Assembly (NCBI RefSeq): GCF_030503615.1
Contig: NZ_CP129963.1
Coordinates: 3,968,001 to 4,032,000, forward strand
Direction: 5' to 3'
Source of the DNA: Sphingobacterium sp. BN32
Lineage (GTDB): Bacteria; Bacteroidota; Bacteroidia; Sphingobacteriales; Sphingobacteriaceae
DNA length: 64,000 nt
Shown: positions 1-7,045 of the stretch, in pieces
How the letters are laid out: every line of letters starts with the position of its first letter
How positions within the stretch are numbered: position 1 is the first letter of the stretch
The notes under the pieces: model-generated
Told to the model about the DNA's origin: nothing
Database searches by the model: none
The model's input: only the letters and a program-made list of their open reading frames with translations
Position numbers and translations under genes: made by a program

Positions 1-675
1 GATGCAATCAATGCAGAGCGCAACAACGGAACCTTGATACCTTTACTCTCTCAACCGATCTATCGTGACAATGTACTACTGAGCAAATTTGGACCGTTAA
101 GCGTAATTACTGTGCTATTCCTTTCGATTACCTTATTGATGTTAGGGACCGTGATGCTACTGACCGGTGTTGCGGTCAGCCCTGCGGAATTCATTCGTAT
201 CCTACTCTTCGTGTTGGTAAGTATAGTGTATGTTGGGTTTTGGTTAAGCCTGTCCATCTTATGCTCCATTATTTTTTCCCAACCATCTACCTCAGCAATG
301 GCAGGGATTGGATTTTGGTTGTTTTTTTCGGTATTCTACCCGATGCTGGTCAGTTTGCTGATGAGCTTTCTAGTTGGCAATCCGGCTAATTTTTCCGAGC
401 AGCAGTATTTCCATTATGCAGATATCGCATTAAACTTATCGAGGATCTCTCCGAGTCAGCTCTATAATGATGCTACAGCAGCCCTGTTAACTCCCTCCAT
501 CAGAAGTCTAGGGCCAATGAGCCTACAGCAAAGTTTCGGCGCCTTGCCCACGGATCTCACAATCGGCAATTCGCTAGCGGTCATCTTTCCACAGCTCAGC
601 GGGCTAATGGCGAGCACAGTCGTCTTATTCGCAGGATGCTACTTCTTATTTATGCGCAAAGAGGTCCGAGTTTAG
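1..675 (+). CDS. ABC-2 type transporter permease, 5' end outside window
   Basis: The reading frame is open from base 1 (DAINAERNNGTL, then PLLSQPIYRD), the cytoplasmic loop typical of ABC-2 permeases, so the N-terminus lies upstream of the window. The visible 224 residues contain about five hydrophobic segments, starting with a VITVLFLSITLLML stretch and ending with a helix before the basic tail FMRKEVRV. These proteins form the membrane pore of an ABC exporter and work with a separate ATPase. No ATPase is visible, so the substrate is unknown. A 16-bp perfect hairpin follows the stop by about 30 nt. The family call is confident; the transported substrate is not inferable. Confidence 0.85.
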   Translation, partial: DAINAERNNGTLIPLLSQPIYRDNVLLSKFGPLSVITVLFLSITLLMLGTVMLLTGVAVSPAEFIRILLFVLVSIVYVGFWLSLSILCSIIFSQPSTSAMAGIGFWLFFSVFYPMLVSLLMSFLVGNPANFSEQQYFHYADIALNLSRISPSQLYNDATAALLTPSIRSLGPMSLQQSFGALPTDLTIGNSLAVIFPQLSGLMASTVVLFAGCYFLFMRKEVRV

Positions 676-706
676 CCTTGCGGCATAAGATTTGTCGCTA
701 AGAGAA

Positions 707-743
707 ATCAGAAAGGTAGCCAAAAGTTGGCTACCTTTCTGAT
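707..743 (+). terminator. Perfect 16-bp stem-loop after the permease gene
   Basis: The arms at 707-722 and 728-743 are perfectly complementary around a 5-nt loop. There is no long T-tract, but position and stem strength fit a transcription end for the permease operon. Confidence 0.75.
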
Positions 744-795
744 CGCATACAACCAATGATTTCTCGACAGTTCACTCCAGATTCACTCATAAGGA

Positions 796-954
796 TCACC
801 TAATTAACTTAATGAGTTTTTTTAAATCTGTAGGATATTCCTTTAGCGTCTCTAGAATGAAGTCTTCTGCTTTTTCTTGAGAGTAGTTCTCTTTTAGGTA
901 TTGCGCATGTTTCAGAATAAACGCGTTCAAGTTTAATTTCTTTGAGTGGTGCAT
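796..954 (-). CDS. Small hypothetical protein (52 aa)
   Basis: An ATG at 954 opens 52 codons beginning MHHSKKLNLNAFILKH and ending KKLIKLIR, closed by TGA at 796-798. The product is lysine-rich with a central acidic helix (KENYSQEKAEDFILE), a composition more like a real small protein than a chance frame. No clear ribosome binding site precedes it and the family is not recognised. It runs towards the permease terminator from the opposite side. It could still be a chance frame in AT-rich DNA. Confidence 0.35.
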   Translation of the reverse strand: MHHSKKLNLNAFILKHAQYLKENYSQEKAEDFILETLKEYPTDLKKLIKLIR

Positions 955-1154
955 GTGAATTTTAAAGAAAAACAATTCAAAACGTTAATCGTGCATTTTC
1001 TTTGAAAATCTAGTAGTTATACGTTCAGGCCCGAATTAATCTCAAGCGTTCAAGTAGAACTCCATGGAAAATATGCTTAAGGTATCGTACCGTTAAAGTA
1101 GTGAACAAGTTTTAATGAACCTTCTCAACACCTCTAATGCTGAAATGTGATTGA

Positions 1155-1250
1155 GGAGAAACTATTTAACTCTTCCATTCGCTTTTGGAGCATGTGCAAA
1201 TTGTCTTTTGTCTATCGACTAAAAGCGAAAATAAACTTCTCCATTTGCAC
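1155..1250. other. Three interleaved inverted repeats (possible pseudoknotted RNA)
   Basis: GGAGAA at 1155-1160 pairs with TTCTCC at 1237-1242. Inside this, TTCGCTTTT at 1178-1186 pairs with AAAAGCGAA at 1221-1229. GTGCAAAT at 1194-1201, in the inner loop, pairs perfectly with ATTTGCAC at 1243-1250, just 3' of the outer stem. That gives a nested pair of stems plus a crossing helix, the topology of a pseudoknot. No promoter or flanking gene identifies a role. It may instead be the relic of an inverted duplication. Confidence 0.4.
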
Positions 1251-1644
1251 ACTCTTATTAAGTTTAACTTAAGAACCTAACGTTCAGGAATCGCGTTTTA
1301 GCCGCCATGCATATTCCCTATCTTTAGCTTAATTTGATCAATAACCCTAGATTCCAAAACAATTGCAAAAACCATTGTTATTCGAATTCATCCCCATATC
1401 CATATTTCCCTTGGGAAGTTTGAAATGTAATATTTCAATTTACATCAACAATCAAATATGATTTAAAAACATTGTACTAATTCGACAAAGAACCCGCTAC
1501 CAACGGCGGAATAGATCCGTTCAATGCAGTGTGCGATAATCAGTAGAAAAAAAACTTCAATTCGCTCAATTATGTGCAATTACACTGTTCAGTACACCCA
1601 TGTATGGTTGAACGAAAAAAAAGGGATATGAAGAATAATAATTA

Positions 1645-1680
1645 GGCGACAGTTTTCCCAACCTGTCGTCGTTTTGTTTT
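1645..1680 (+). terminator. Orphan rho-independent terminator
   Basis: GGCGACAG at 1645-1652 pairs with CTGTCGTC at 1663-1670 (one G-T wobble) and is followed by a T-rich run to 1680. Nothing coding lies upstream. A weaker inverted repeat GTTCA...TTGAAC around 1588-1615 precedes it, so this may be the 3' end of a small RNA transcribed from about 1560. Confidence 0.5.
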
Positions 1681-1836
1681 CATAGTTTGCACCAAACTAC
1701 TTTTTCTGCCTTAGCTTAATTAAGTAGTTCGTGAATGTAATCTAATCGCCTAGCAACCCAAATGCAGTACAAATTATGAAAAACGTGTTCATATTTCAAC
1801 TATACTAATTATTTTGGGATTTATATTCAACAGGTT

Positions 1837-2061
1837 ATGAATCGAACAAACAAAGCCGCTTTAAAACTTCTTGGGAAAGCAAAAGAAGATTTTCATAAAT
1901 GGGCAATCGAAGAGTTCGGCAATGATCTGTATGATTTAGATTATTGGCACTATAGTGATAAGTTAAAGTACTATTCCAAGTTTTTTAAAACGCCAATTGA
2001 TAATTTTAAGGACCTACATACGGAACTAAAAAAATACAATGCAAAAGAAAGTAGTCTATAA
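1837..2061 (+). CDS. Small hypothetical protein (74 aa)
   Basis: An ATG at 1837 opens 74 codons beginning MNRTNKAALKLLGKAKED. The product is charged and rich in Tyr, Lys and Asp, with a likely amphipathic N-terminal helix and a YDLDYWHYSDKLKYYSKFF centre. It has no signal peptide or membrane segment. It overlaps the start of the GIY-YIG gene by 23 nt in another frame, which suggests translational coupling. The family is not recognised. Confidence 0.5.
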   Translation: MNRTNKAALKLLGKAKEDFHKWAIEEFGNDLYDLDYWHYSDKLKYYSKFFKTPIDNFKDLHTELKKYNAKESSL

Positions 2062-2425
2062 AATTACTTACCCCAATGGGAAAATTTATATAGGTAAAGA
2101 CCTCACCAATACATTGAATTACTTCGGAGGTGCCAACAGCCGATTGATTGCTGCTGATTTCACCCAAGAGCAAATGGTGGACTTCACTATACGCAAACAG
2201 ATTCTTTGGGAATCCTTTACAGCGGATATAAAGGAGGTAAATAATGTAGAGGTTGAATTGATTAGGAAACACCAATCGAATAATCCGGAGATCGGATCTA
2301 ACATTTGGTCTAAATTTAGTCTAAGCACACCGATTAGTCTTTACTCTACAACCGCCAACAAGCCACCGAGAAAGCTATTGAAAGCACTCTTGAGTTGTTT
2401 AATGGAAAATAGTATATTTGAGTAA
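2039..2425 (+). CDS. GIY-YIG domain protein
   Basis: The N-terminus VVYKITYPNGKIYIGKD carries the two short motifs of the GIY-YIG nuclease fold (VYKI and YIG, about residues 6-18). A conserved-looking RKQILWES segment and a VEVELIRKHQSNNPEIG segment (about residues 68-85) supply the catalytic-type Arg and Glu. Stand-alone proteins of about 95-100 residues with this pattern are common in Bacteroidetes. Here the frame runs on for some 35 residues of low-complexity tail. In the neighbouring frame a more protein-like end (QQATEKAIESTLELFNG) is present at about 2340-2406, so the 3' part may be frameshifted or fused to a remnant. Function is uncertain: DNA cleavage or repair is possible, but no mobile-intron context is seen. 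Confidence 0.7.
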   Translation: MQKKVVYKITYPNGKIYIGKDLTNTLNYFGGANSRLIAADFTQEQMVDFTIRKQILWESFTADIKEVNNVEVELIRKHQSNNPEIGSNIWSKFSLSTPISLYSTTANKPPRKLLKALLSCLMENSIFE

Positions 2426-2444
2426 ATCACTAAAACAAATAATT

Positions 2445-2654
2445 ATGACGAGAATGGCTCTTATTCATTATTTTAAGCAAGACGAATTTAGTGAACAACC
2501 TTTTGATGAAATCGCAGAGGAACTAGCTGGTGTTTTTAGGAATACCGATGGAATTAATACTTATCGTTATTTAGGAATTGACCCCCATCCACAATCAGAC
2601 GGAACCGTTAGAGTGTATTTTGAATACGAAATTGAAATTACAGACCAAGCCTAA
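2445..2654 (+). CDS. Small hypothetical protein (69 aa)
   Basis: I chose ATG 2445 because the frame has only a TTG further upstream at 2418. The product (MTRMALIHYFKQDEF..., ending FEYEIEITDQA) is acidic and soluble, alternating short helix and strand stretches. ATG 2454 is an alternative start. It lies 19 nt after the GIY-YIG gene on the same strand and ends inside a bidirectional hairpin shared with the convergent gene. The family is not recognised. Confidence 0.55.
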   Translation: MTRMALIHYFKQDEFSEQPFDEIAEELAGVFRNTDGINTYRYLGIDPHPQSDGTVRVYFEYEIEITDQA

Positions 2655-2670
2655 CCCACGAGTTAGGCTT
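2647..2670. terminator. Bidirectional hairpin between convergent genes
   Basis: AAGCCTAAC at 2647-2655 pairs perfectly with GTTAGGCTT at 2662-2670 over a 6-nt loop. The stop codon of the plus-strand gene (2652-2654) and that of the minus-strand gene (2663-2665) both lie within the stem, so one hairpin serves both transcripts. Confidence 0.7.
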
Positions 2671-2851
2671 TCTTAATCCTATCCAGCTCCCCATCACTCC
2701 AAGTCAACAAGTCCGACGGCACTAGTACTCCCGAATCGTCGTCTAAATTATTAAGGTATTCCCACAGATCGCCTTTCACCACGGCAGGCACTCCCCTACG
2801 GATGATATGATACCCTTCGTCAATAAGCCGTTGTATTTCTTCTTTTTTCAT
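2663..2851 (-). CDS. Small hypothetical protein (62 aa)
   Basis: The frame starts MKKEEIQRLIDEGYHIIRRG and ends DLLTWSDGELDRIKKA. The composition is typical of a small soluble protein with two helices flanking a VPAVVKGDLWEYLNNLDDD loop. It is convergent with the 69-residue gene and shares its terminator. The family is not recognised, though similar short charged proteins occur as accessory genes in this phylum. Confidence 0.5.
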   Translation of the reverse strand: MKKEEIQRLIDEGYHIIRRGVPAVVKGDLWEYLNNLDDDSGVLVPSDLLTWSDGELDRIKKA

Positions 2852-3245
2852 ATCAAGTAAACCGCGCTATTGAAAAATAGTTTGCAGCCGGCACGCGGAA
2901 TGTTACTAATATTTTTAGTAAATCAACAAAGATGAAACCATTAGAGATCCATTGTCGAAATAGAGTGATGGAGTCAAAATATCGTGCGCGTTAGATAAAA
3001 GGATCACGGTGCTCAAATGAGGATTGTAATTGTTCGGGTTCAATGCCTAACCACCAAAGGAAAAATGGAACATCAAAATTTAAAATACTTTCTAACTTAT
3101 GGTATTAAAAAAAACGACATCTGATAGTTCGCATAAATCCTTAACTATAGAAAATTAACAAAACCTTCTGGCAAATTTTCGTAAAGAAATATCTACAATA
3201 AATATTAATCATATGACTATTTTTTTTAACCAATAAATATGATGG
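2852..3245. other. AT-rich intergenic stretch, nothing specific seen
   Basis: No reading frame of note, repeat or strong hairpin was found between the divergent small genes. The stretch ends at the promoter of the fimbrillin locus. Confidence 0.5.
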
Positions 3246-3253
3246 TATTTTTG
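3246..3253 (+). promoter_or_regulatory. -7 box of a Bacteroidetes-type promoter
   Basis: TATTTTTG matches the Bacteroidetes -7 consensus TAnnTTTG exactly and lies 46 nt upstream of the 54-residue peptide gene. Upstream DNA near -33 is T-rich but has no clear TTTG. Confidence 0.6.
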
Positions 3254-3298
3254 CACTAAATCACAACTATTTATTAACGCATTAGCGTACTATTGAAC

Positions 3299-3463
3299 AT
3301 GATAAAAAAGAAATATACCCGTCCTACAATCAGCAAATTAATAATTGAACTTGAATCTGGCATTTGTGCTGGATCTGCAATAGTTCGTCCTCAAAATTCC
3401 AACCAACAAATATTGGAGGAGTGGGATGAAATTGACGAGCCCGTAAAAAACATTGATTGGTAA
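3299..3463 (+). CDS. Small peptide gene preceding the fimbrillin-like lipoprotein (54 aa)
   Basis: An ATG at 3299 opens 54 codons beginning MIKKKYTRPTISKLIIELE, continuing with SGICAGSAIVRP and ending EWDEIDEPVKNIDW. The pattern (basic start, ELE-GI-GSA-V-P core, acidic and aromatic end) resembles short peptides found just before fimbrillin-type lipoprotein genes in Sphingobacteriaceae; this is recalled family knowledge, not a search result. There is no signal peptide. It lies 15 nt upstream of the lipoprotein gene and shares its promoter, so it is probably co-transcribed and functionally linked, perhaps in assembly or regulation. Its biochemical role is unknown. Confidence 0.65.
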   Translation: MIKKKYTRPTISKLIIELESGICAGSAIVRPQNSNQQILEEWDEIDEPVKNIDW

Positions 3464-3478
3464 TATAATTTTAGAAAA

Positions 3479-5059
3479 ATGAATAATTTCAACTCTATTA
3501 ATATAATCATATTTTTATTGACAAGCTTTGTTTTATTGTCTTGTAATAAAGAAATAGTGAATGAAAATTCAAATGGGAATGCTATGATTGCAATTAGCAT
3601 ATCGTCGTCGGAAGATGTGGATGACGAATCTAGTTCATCGAAAGTGGATCAGAAAGCTTCGTCCCTTATCTCCAGTAATATTAACGGGAACTTGCCGTTC
3701 TCTGATTACACACAAATAGAATATTCTTTTAAAGAAGATAGTAAGCAATTGCGTTCTAAAGTCCACGACATAAGTGGCGAATCAAAGGCGGTTATTAACA
3801 GAAAACCTTTAGGAGGCAATATATTATATAAGGTTTTGGTCTATGACCAAAACGGAGATTTTGTTACAGAACGAAACTACAATTACGGATCGGAATCTAC
3901 TGTAAGTCCGTTATTATTAGATAGTGATAAAACATATACATTCTTATCATTCTCTTCGAATTCTAGTTCTATTCTTCCCAATATATTAGAGAAAGAAAAG
4001 TTATCTACCGTAAAGTTGTCAAATGTATCAGAAGATTTGATGACATTTAGCAAGACTATGAAGCTAACATTTGGGACTAATTTATTAAGTATCGTATTAA
4101 AACATAGATATAATAGAATTATTACTCAATTGACCGCTGATCCAAGCACCGTCGGAACTTTTAATAACATTTCAAACGCGTCTATTAGGCCTGCCTTTGA
4201 TAATGCTACGTATAGCTTTGCTAACGATACATTTCAATATGGAACTCAAAAACAAAATGGATGCCCAGTAATTTTCGCTACCGATCAGCTTGGAACTAGA
4301 AACGTTATTAGTAACCCTACATTGGTGATTTCTCCACTCAATCTTAATGGATCAATAAATTTCGGAACGATTTCAATCGATGATGAAACAAAAACAAATT
4401 TTTCCATTCCGAACGTTAAATTAACTCCTGGAGTGAGTTACACATTAAAATTGAATTTTAGGACGTGTACAGAAAATGTTGGAAGCGTCCAGGGTATGAA
4501 CTGGAATTATCAAGAAGCTTCAAATTGGGGAATAAAAGGTATTTGGAAAGATGGAATTTTTTATCGTAATGGAGAGACAATTTCAAAATCGATAATCGCA
4601 CCTGGAGCAGATTACGGGTTCGTTTTTGATATAACAGATCTTGACAATGGATTCAATATGGAGCTTAATGGGGTAAGACTAGCAGCAAAAGAGATTCAAT
4701 TTCAAAGGGTTGGTGGGTCATCTGCTCAAAATATTCGGTTTAAAGACAAATCACTTTATGAAGGCATCAATAGTGAAGGTGGAAATAATATTGCAGAAGT
4801 ATATAATATGAAAGGGACTGTTGCCAACCCTTTGGTCAAAGTTGTGATTGGAAAAAATGGTGAAGTAACGTTGTATGGTAGTAAGATATCTGGCGGACCC
4901 TTATACGAACTGGAACTTTTCAATGGCAACTATTTCAACACTTTTAAATGGAATACAGCTTCTCAAGGGAATAATGTGATTAAGGTCACTCAATTGGTAG
5001 ACGGTCGAACCATATTAATCGGAAACGGAAGCGGGAAAAAGAAAATTGCCTGTAGTTAA
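3479..5059 (+). CDS. Fimbrillin-like surface lipoprotein (526 aa)
   Basis: The protein starts with a short hydrophobic segment ending in the lipobox LLSC, with the acylated Cys at about residue 22, so it is an outer-membrane lipoprotein. A Ser/Asp/Asn-rich linker follows. Then come beta-rich regions with features of fimbrillin family members: KVLVYDQNGDFVTERNY and a DKTYTFLSFS segment around residues 120-160. The remainder is predicted beta-sandwich, with no catalytic motif. Such proteins form or cap cell-surface fimbriae. The gene is preceded by its small partner peptide and followed, 180 nt later, by a strong terminator. The fimbrial role is inferred from family resemblance; it could also be a general adhesin. 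Confidence 0.6.
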   Translation: MNNFNSINIIIFLLTSFVLLSCNKEIVNENSNGNAMIAISISSSEDVDDESSSSKVDQKASSLISSNINGNLPFSDYTQIEYSFKEDSKQLRSKVHDISGESKAVINRKPLGGNILYKVLVYDQNGDFVTERNYNYGSESTVSPLLLDSDKTYTFLSFSSNSSSILPNILEKEKLSTVKLSNVSEDLMTFSKTMKLTFGTNLLSIVLKHRYNRIITQLTADPSTVGTFNNISNASIRPAFDNATYSFANDTFQYGTQKQNGCPVIFATDQLGTRNVISNPTLVISPLNLNGSINFGTISIDDETKTNFSIPNVKLTPGVSYTLKLNFRTCTENVGSVQGMNWNYQEASNWGIKGIWKDGIFYRNGETISKSIIAPGADYGFVFDITDLDNGFNMELNGVRLAAKEIQFQRVGGSSAQNIRFKDKSLYEGINSEGGNNIAEVYNMKGTVANPLVKVVIGKNGEVTLYGSKISGGPLYELELFNGNYFNTFKWNTASQGNNVIKVTQLVDGRTILIGNGSGKKKIACS

Positions 5060-5204
5060 ATAAAGCTTGACCCAATTATTGAATGGTGACAATATGCTGG
5101 ATTTATAAAATCATGTAGGGTTATGATCGATTTCAATATTTTGAATACCTATAATTTGAAGGTGTGAGAACCTTATTGATTTGTAATTGTATAGTTTATA
5201 ACAT

Positions 5205-5272
5205 TCAACCCTCCCAAGGTTGATTCATAAATAGTGTGTATTGGATGATGCAATCTGCATCATCCATTTTTT
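5205..5272 (+). ncRNA. Hairpin plus terminator downstream of the fimbrillin gene
   Basis: TCAACC at 5205-5210 pairs with GGTTGA at 5218-5223. A strong terminator follows: an 11-bp perfect stem at 5242-5252 and 5256-5266 ending in a T-run to 5272. The terminator is 183 nt past the lipoprotein stop. This is either a structured 3' end of that mRNA or a small RNA with the same hairpin-then-terminator plan as the array at 8656-10920. No clear -7 box was found, so an independent RNA is only possible. Confidence 0.4.
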
Positions 5273-5323
5273 ATGAATACCTTAAAATTTTAATCATAGC
5301 ATTCTATTTTAATAGTTAAAAAG

Positions 5324-5345
5324 AAAGCCCCAATAAAGGGGCTTT
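5324..5345 (-). terminator. Terminator of the small membrane protein gene
   Basis: AAAGCCCC at 5324-5331 pairs with GGGGCTTT at 5338-5345. On the minus strand the hairpin follows the stop at 5350 directly and is followed by a T-rich run. Confidence 0.75.
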
Positions 5346-5349
5346 TTCG

Positions 5350-5586
5350 TTAATCATGTCCTTCTGTCTTTACAATCTTGTTGTAAATACCTAGAAGTAA
5401 AAACGGTGCTGCCCATTGCCCGATAAAAAGCGCATCTTTATCGTCTTTCCATCTGCTACATTTCAGAGCTGCTGATACGCCCATAGATAAAAGCGCAGCT
5501 CCTAAAAATACCACCGAAGGTATTTTCGCTGTCTGACTTTCTATAGCCTTGCTTACTTGGTCTTCGTTTGCTGTGTTTAGTGCCAT
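5350..5586 (-). CDS. Small membrane protein (78 aa), uncharacterised
   Basis: A charged N-terminus (MALNTANEDQVSKAIESQ) is followed by two hydrophobic segments, about residues 23-41 and 55-68. The end of the second (QWAAPFLLLGIYNKIVK) resembles a conserved Bacteroidetes family of small two-helix inner-membrane proteins, as far as I recall it. No catalytic residues or signal peptide are evident. The gene has its own terminator and a clean leader, so it is probably monocistronic. The function is unknown. Confidence 0.6.
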   Translation of the reverse strand: MALNTANEDQVSKAIESQTAKIPSVVFLGAALLSMGVSAALKCSRWKDDKDALFIGQWAAPFLLLGIYNKIVKTEGHD

Positions 5587-5691
5587 AAGTTTATAATTTA
5601 ATTGTGATTTTATTTTACAACAAGCTGGACGTTAATCAGTTTTAAAAAATGTCAAATTATATTTTATCAACTTCCAAACCTTTATATAATC

Positions 5692-5785
5692 GGTTTGTAG
5701 TACTTATTATTACAACCATCCTCAAAACATTGATGCTCGTAACATACAATGCTTATAGCTCCGCAATCGTGGGGCTTTTTTATGC
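5692..5785 (+). ncRNA. Isolated hairpin-terminator RNA resembling the array units
   Basis: GGTTTGTA at 5692-5699 can pair with TACAACC at 5711-5717. CATTG at 5728-5732 pairs with CAATG at 5747-5751. AGCTCC at 5757-5762 pairs with GGGGCT at 5771-5776, followed by six Ts. The CATTG hairpin plus AGC-type terminator is the layout of units in the 8656-10920 array, especially the one at 8846. No exact TAnnTTTG box was found upstream, so the promoter is uncertain. Confidence 0.45.
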
Positions 5786-5816
5786 AGTTCACTAAGCAAC
5801 GTAGTTCATATAACAG

Positions 5817-5837
5817 AAAGCCCCTTTGTTGGGGTTT
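5817..5837 (-). terminator. Terminator of the 116-residue hypothetical gene
   Basis: AAAGCCCC at 5817-5824 pairs with GGGGTTT at 5831-5837 (with a G-T pair), directly downstream of the minus-strand stop. Confidence 0.7.
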
Positions 5838-5840
5838 GTA

Positions 5841-6191
5841 CTATCCAGTATAGTGATGATTGGTATAACCTAGCTTAATGTCCTGCTCTATATTAATTAT
5901 TACTTGGACAATCTCTACTTTATCGGTTATGCTATTTATTTCGAGTATTTTATCTATTCTGTCAAAAATATCTGTGGTTTTCTGTCCTCTAAAATAGTTT
6001 ACAAGATCCATTCTTAATTGAGTGAGTATATCATGCCGTGTGTTGCCTCCGAATACCACTTTACCAGTAGTTATTACTCTTACCTTTGACCTCCCCTTGA
6101 AATAATCTGCGTAATTATTTAATTTCTCCAAAATATCAACATCTGAACTAATATCCAATCTTTTTAAAAACCTCTCTGAGCTTATAATCAT
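5841..6191 (-). CDS. Hypothetical protein (116 aa)
   Basis: I chose the internal ATG at 6191 (MIISSERFLKRLDISSDVD). The longer frame up to 6248 adds a Cys-rich basic stretch that does not look native. The protein is soluble and mainly helical, with a possible coiled centre (TTDIFDRIDKILEINSITD). It has no signal peptide or known motif. Its own terminator follows immediately. It lies in accessory DNA near the prophage remnant, but no family is recognised. Confidence 0.5.
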   Translation of the reverse strand: MIISSERFLKRLDISSDVDILEKLNNYADYFKGRSKVRVITTGKVVFGGNTRHDILTQLRMDLVNYFRGQKTTDIFDRIDKILEINSITDKVEIVQVIINIEQDIKLGYTNHHYTG

Positions 6192-6618
6192 AATATTTCC
6201 GTTTGATTTACACAAAGTTACCCGCTTTGAACCAGATACACAAGGCACCTAAAATTGTGCGATTTAGTATAATTTTATTGCTCAAAATACTCTGTAAACG
6301 CTCGTGTCCTTTCTAATGTGAAATTTATTTTACAAAAAATATTTGAGATTATTAACATTTAGTAATATGCTTGTAATGCAAATTATTTTAAGAAAACATT
6401 TCGATTCCTAAAAAATCAAATCAAGTGAACGGGAAAAGATGTGGAAAAAATTGCCTCGACACCTCGAGAGACGGTCGGGGCTTTTTTATAGGTCATACCC
6501 TCGAGTAATCCCCTCCTTATGGGAGAAACAAGTAGGGAGTGAGCCTGCCAAAGGGCGGCCTGACAAAAAATAATTTCGAAATGTCGAAAAAAACAATTTG
6601 CAACCAAAAGACGACGAG
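6192..6618 (+). other. Intergenic stretch with a strong plus-strand terminator
   Basis: No credible gene is seen. GCCTCGAC at 6453-6460 pairs with GTCGGGGC at 6474-6481 and is followed by six Ts. Further hairpin-forming GC-rich DNA lies at 6495-6565. Together with a weak AT-rich promoter-like region near 6365-6385 this could be a small RNA or the leader of the 31-residue gene at 6619. Confidence 0.4.
6453..6487 (+). terminator. Rho-independent terminator with no gene upstream
   Basis: An 8-bp stem (two wobble pairs) at 6453-6460 and 6474-6481 is followed by a T-run at 6482-6487. The nearest upstream plus-strand gene is far away, so it probably ends a non-coding RNA. Confidence 0.55.
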
Positions 6619-6714
6619 ATGGTTATTTTTAGAATGACGATTACATTACCAGATGGACGCGTTATTCGTAGTAGAAGTGGGAGACCATTACCTATTACCG
6701 TTAAAAAATCGTAA
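6619..6714 (+). CDS. Very small hypothetical protein (31 aa)
   Basis: An ATG at 6619 opens 31 codons, MVIFRMTITLPDGRVI followed by RSRSGRPLPITVKKS. The TITLPDGRVIR core is protein-like and a rho-independent terminator follows 19 nt after the stop, supporting a real transcript. The purine-rich leader just before the ATG could act as a ribosome binding site. No family is recognised. Confidence 0.4.
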   Translation: MVIFRMTITLPDGRVIRSRSGRPLPITVKKS

Positions 6715-6732
6715 CATTTAGTTACTGTTTAT

Positions 6733-6775
6733 AGAAGCCAAAAGTTATGACCTTAAATGAGTAGGCTTCTTTTTT
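6733..6775 (+). terminator. Terminator after the 31-residue gene
   Basis: AGAAGCC at 6733-6739 pairs with GGCTTCT at 6764-6770, followed by a T-run to 6775. The loop is long (24 nt). Confidence 0.6.
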
Positions 6776-6953
6776 ATAGCTTCTCTATTACTTTAATGTA
6801 GAATCCGTCGTTAATTTCAAATGTAGTATCTAGCCACACAAATAAATCAATCATCTTCCGATTAAACCAAGTAGTTCAAGTAACTTCACCCGTTTCGTCA
6901 TTGTACCAACAACGAAAACCGTAGCTTTCTGCTAAGTGGGTATATCCTTCCAT
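6774..6953 (-). pseudogene. Broken small phage-region protein (59 codons, one stop)
   Basis: Reading down from ATG 6953 gives MEGYTHLAESYGFRCWYND, GETGEVT with an in-frame TGA after it, and then TTWFNRKMIDLFVWLD and FEINDGFYIKVIEKL to a TAA at 6774. Both halves are in one frame and read as one protein of the small GFRC-Y type common in Bacteroidetes mobile DNA (recalled, not searched). The TGA is one transition away from CGA or TGG. It is at the 3' end of the decayed lysis region and shares the same kind of damage. Confidence 0.5.
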
Positions 6954-7045
6954 TTGTGCAAACTTAGTAAGGATTAAACAAATTACACACCAAAAGGTTT
7001 AAATAGGATTTTCGTATTACTCGCGAAATAACTGTTTTCCGCTTC

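Larger units (their letters stand above)
955..1836. other. AT-rich intergenic stretch with structured elements, no gene seen
   Basis: About 880 bases carry no convincing reading frame on either strand. Two structures stand out: three interleaved inverted repeats at 1155-1250 and a terminator-like hairpin at 1645-1670. The rest is AT-rich with scattered stops in all frames. Confidence 0.6.

Noticed and set aside
6416-6607. 63-codon minus-strand frame
   Set aside because: It runs through a terminator hairpin in antisense and has no ribosome binding site or sensible composition.
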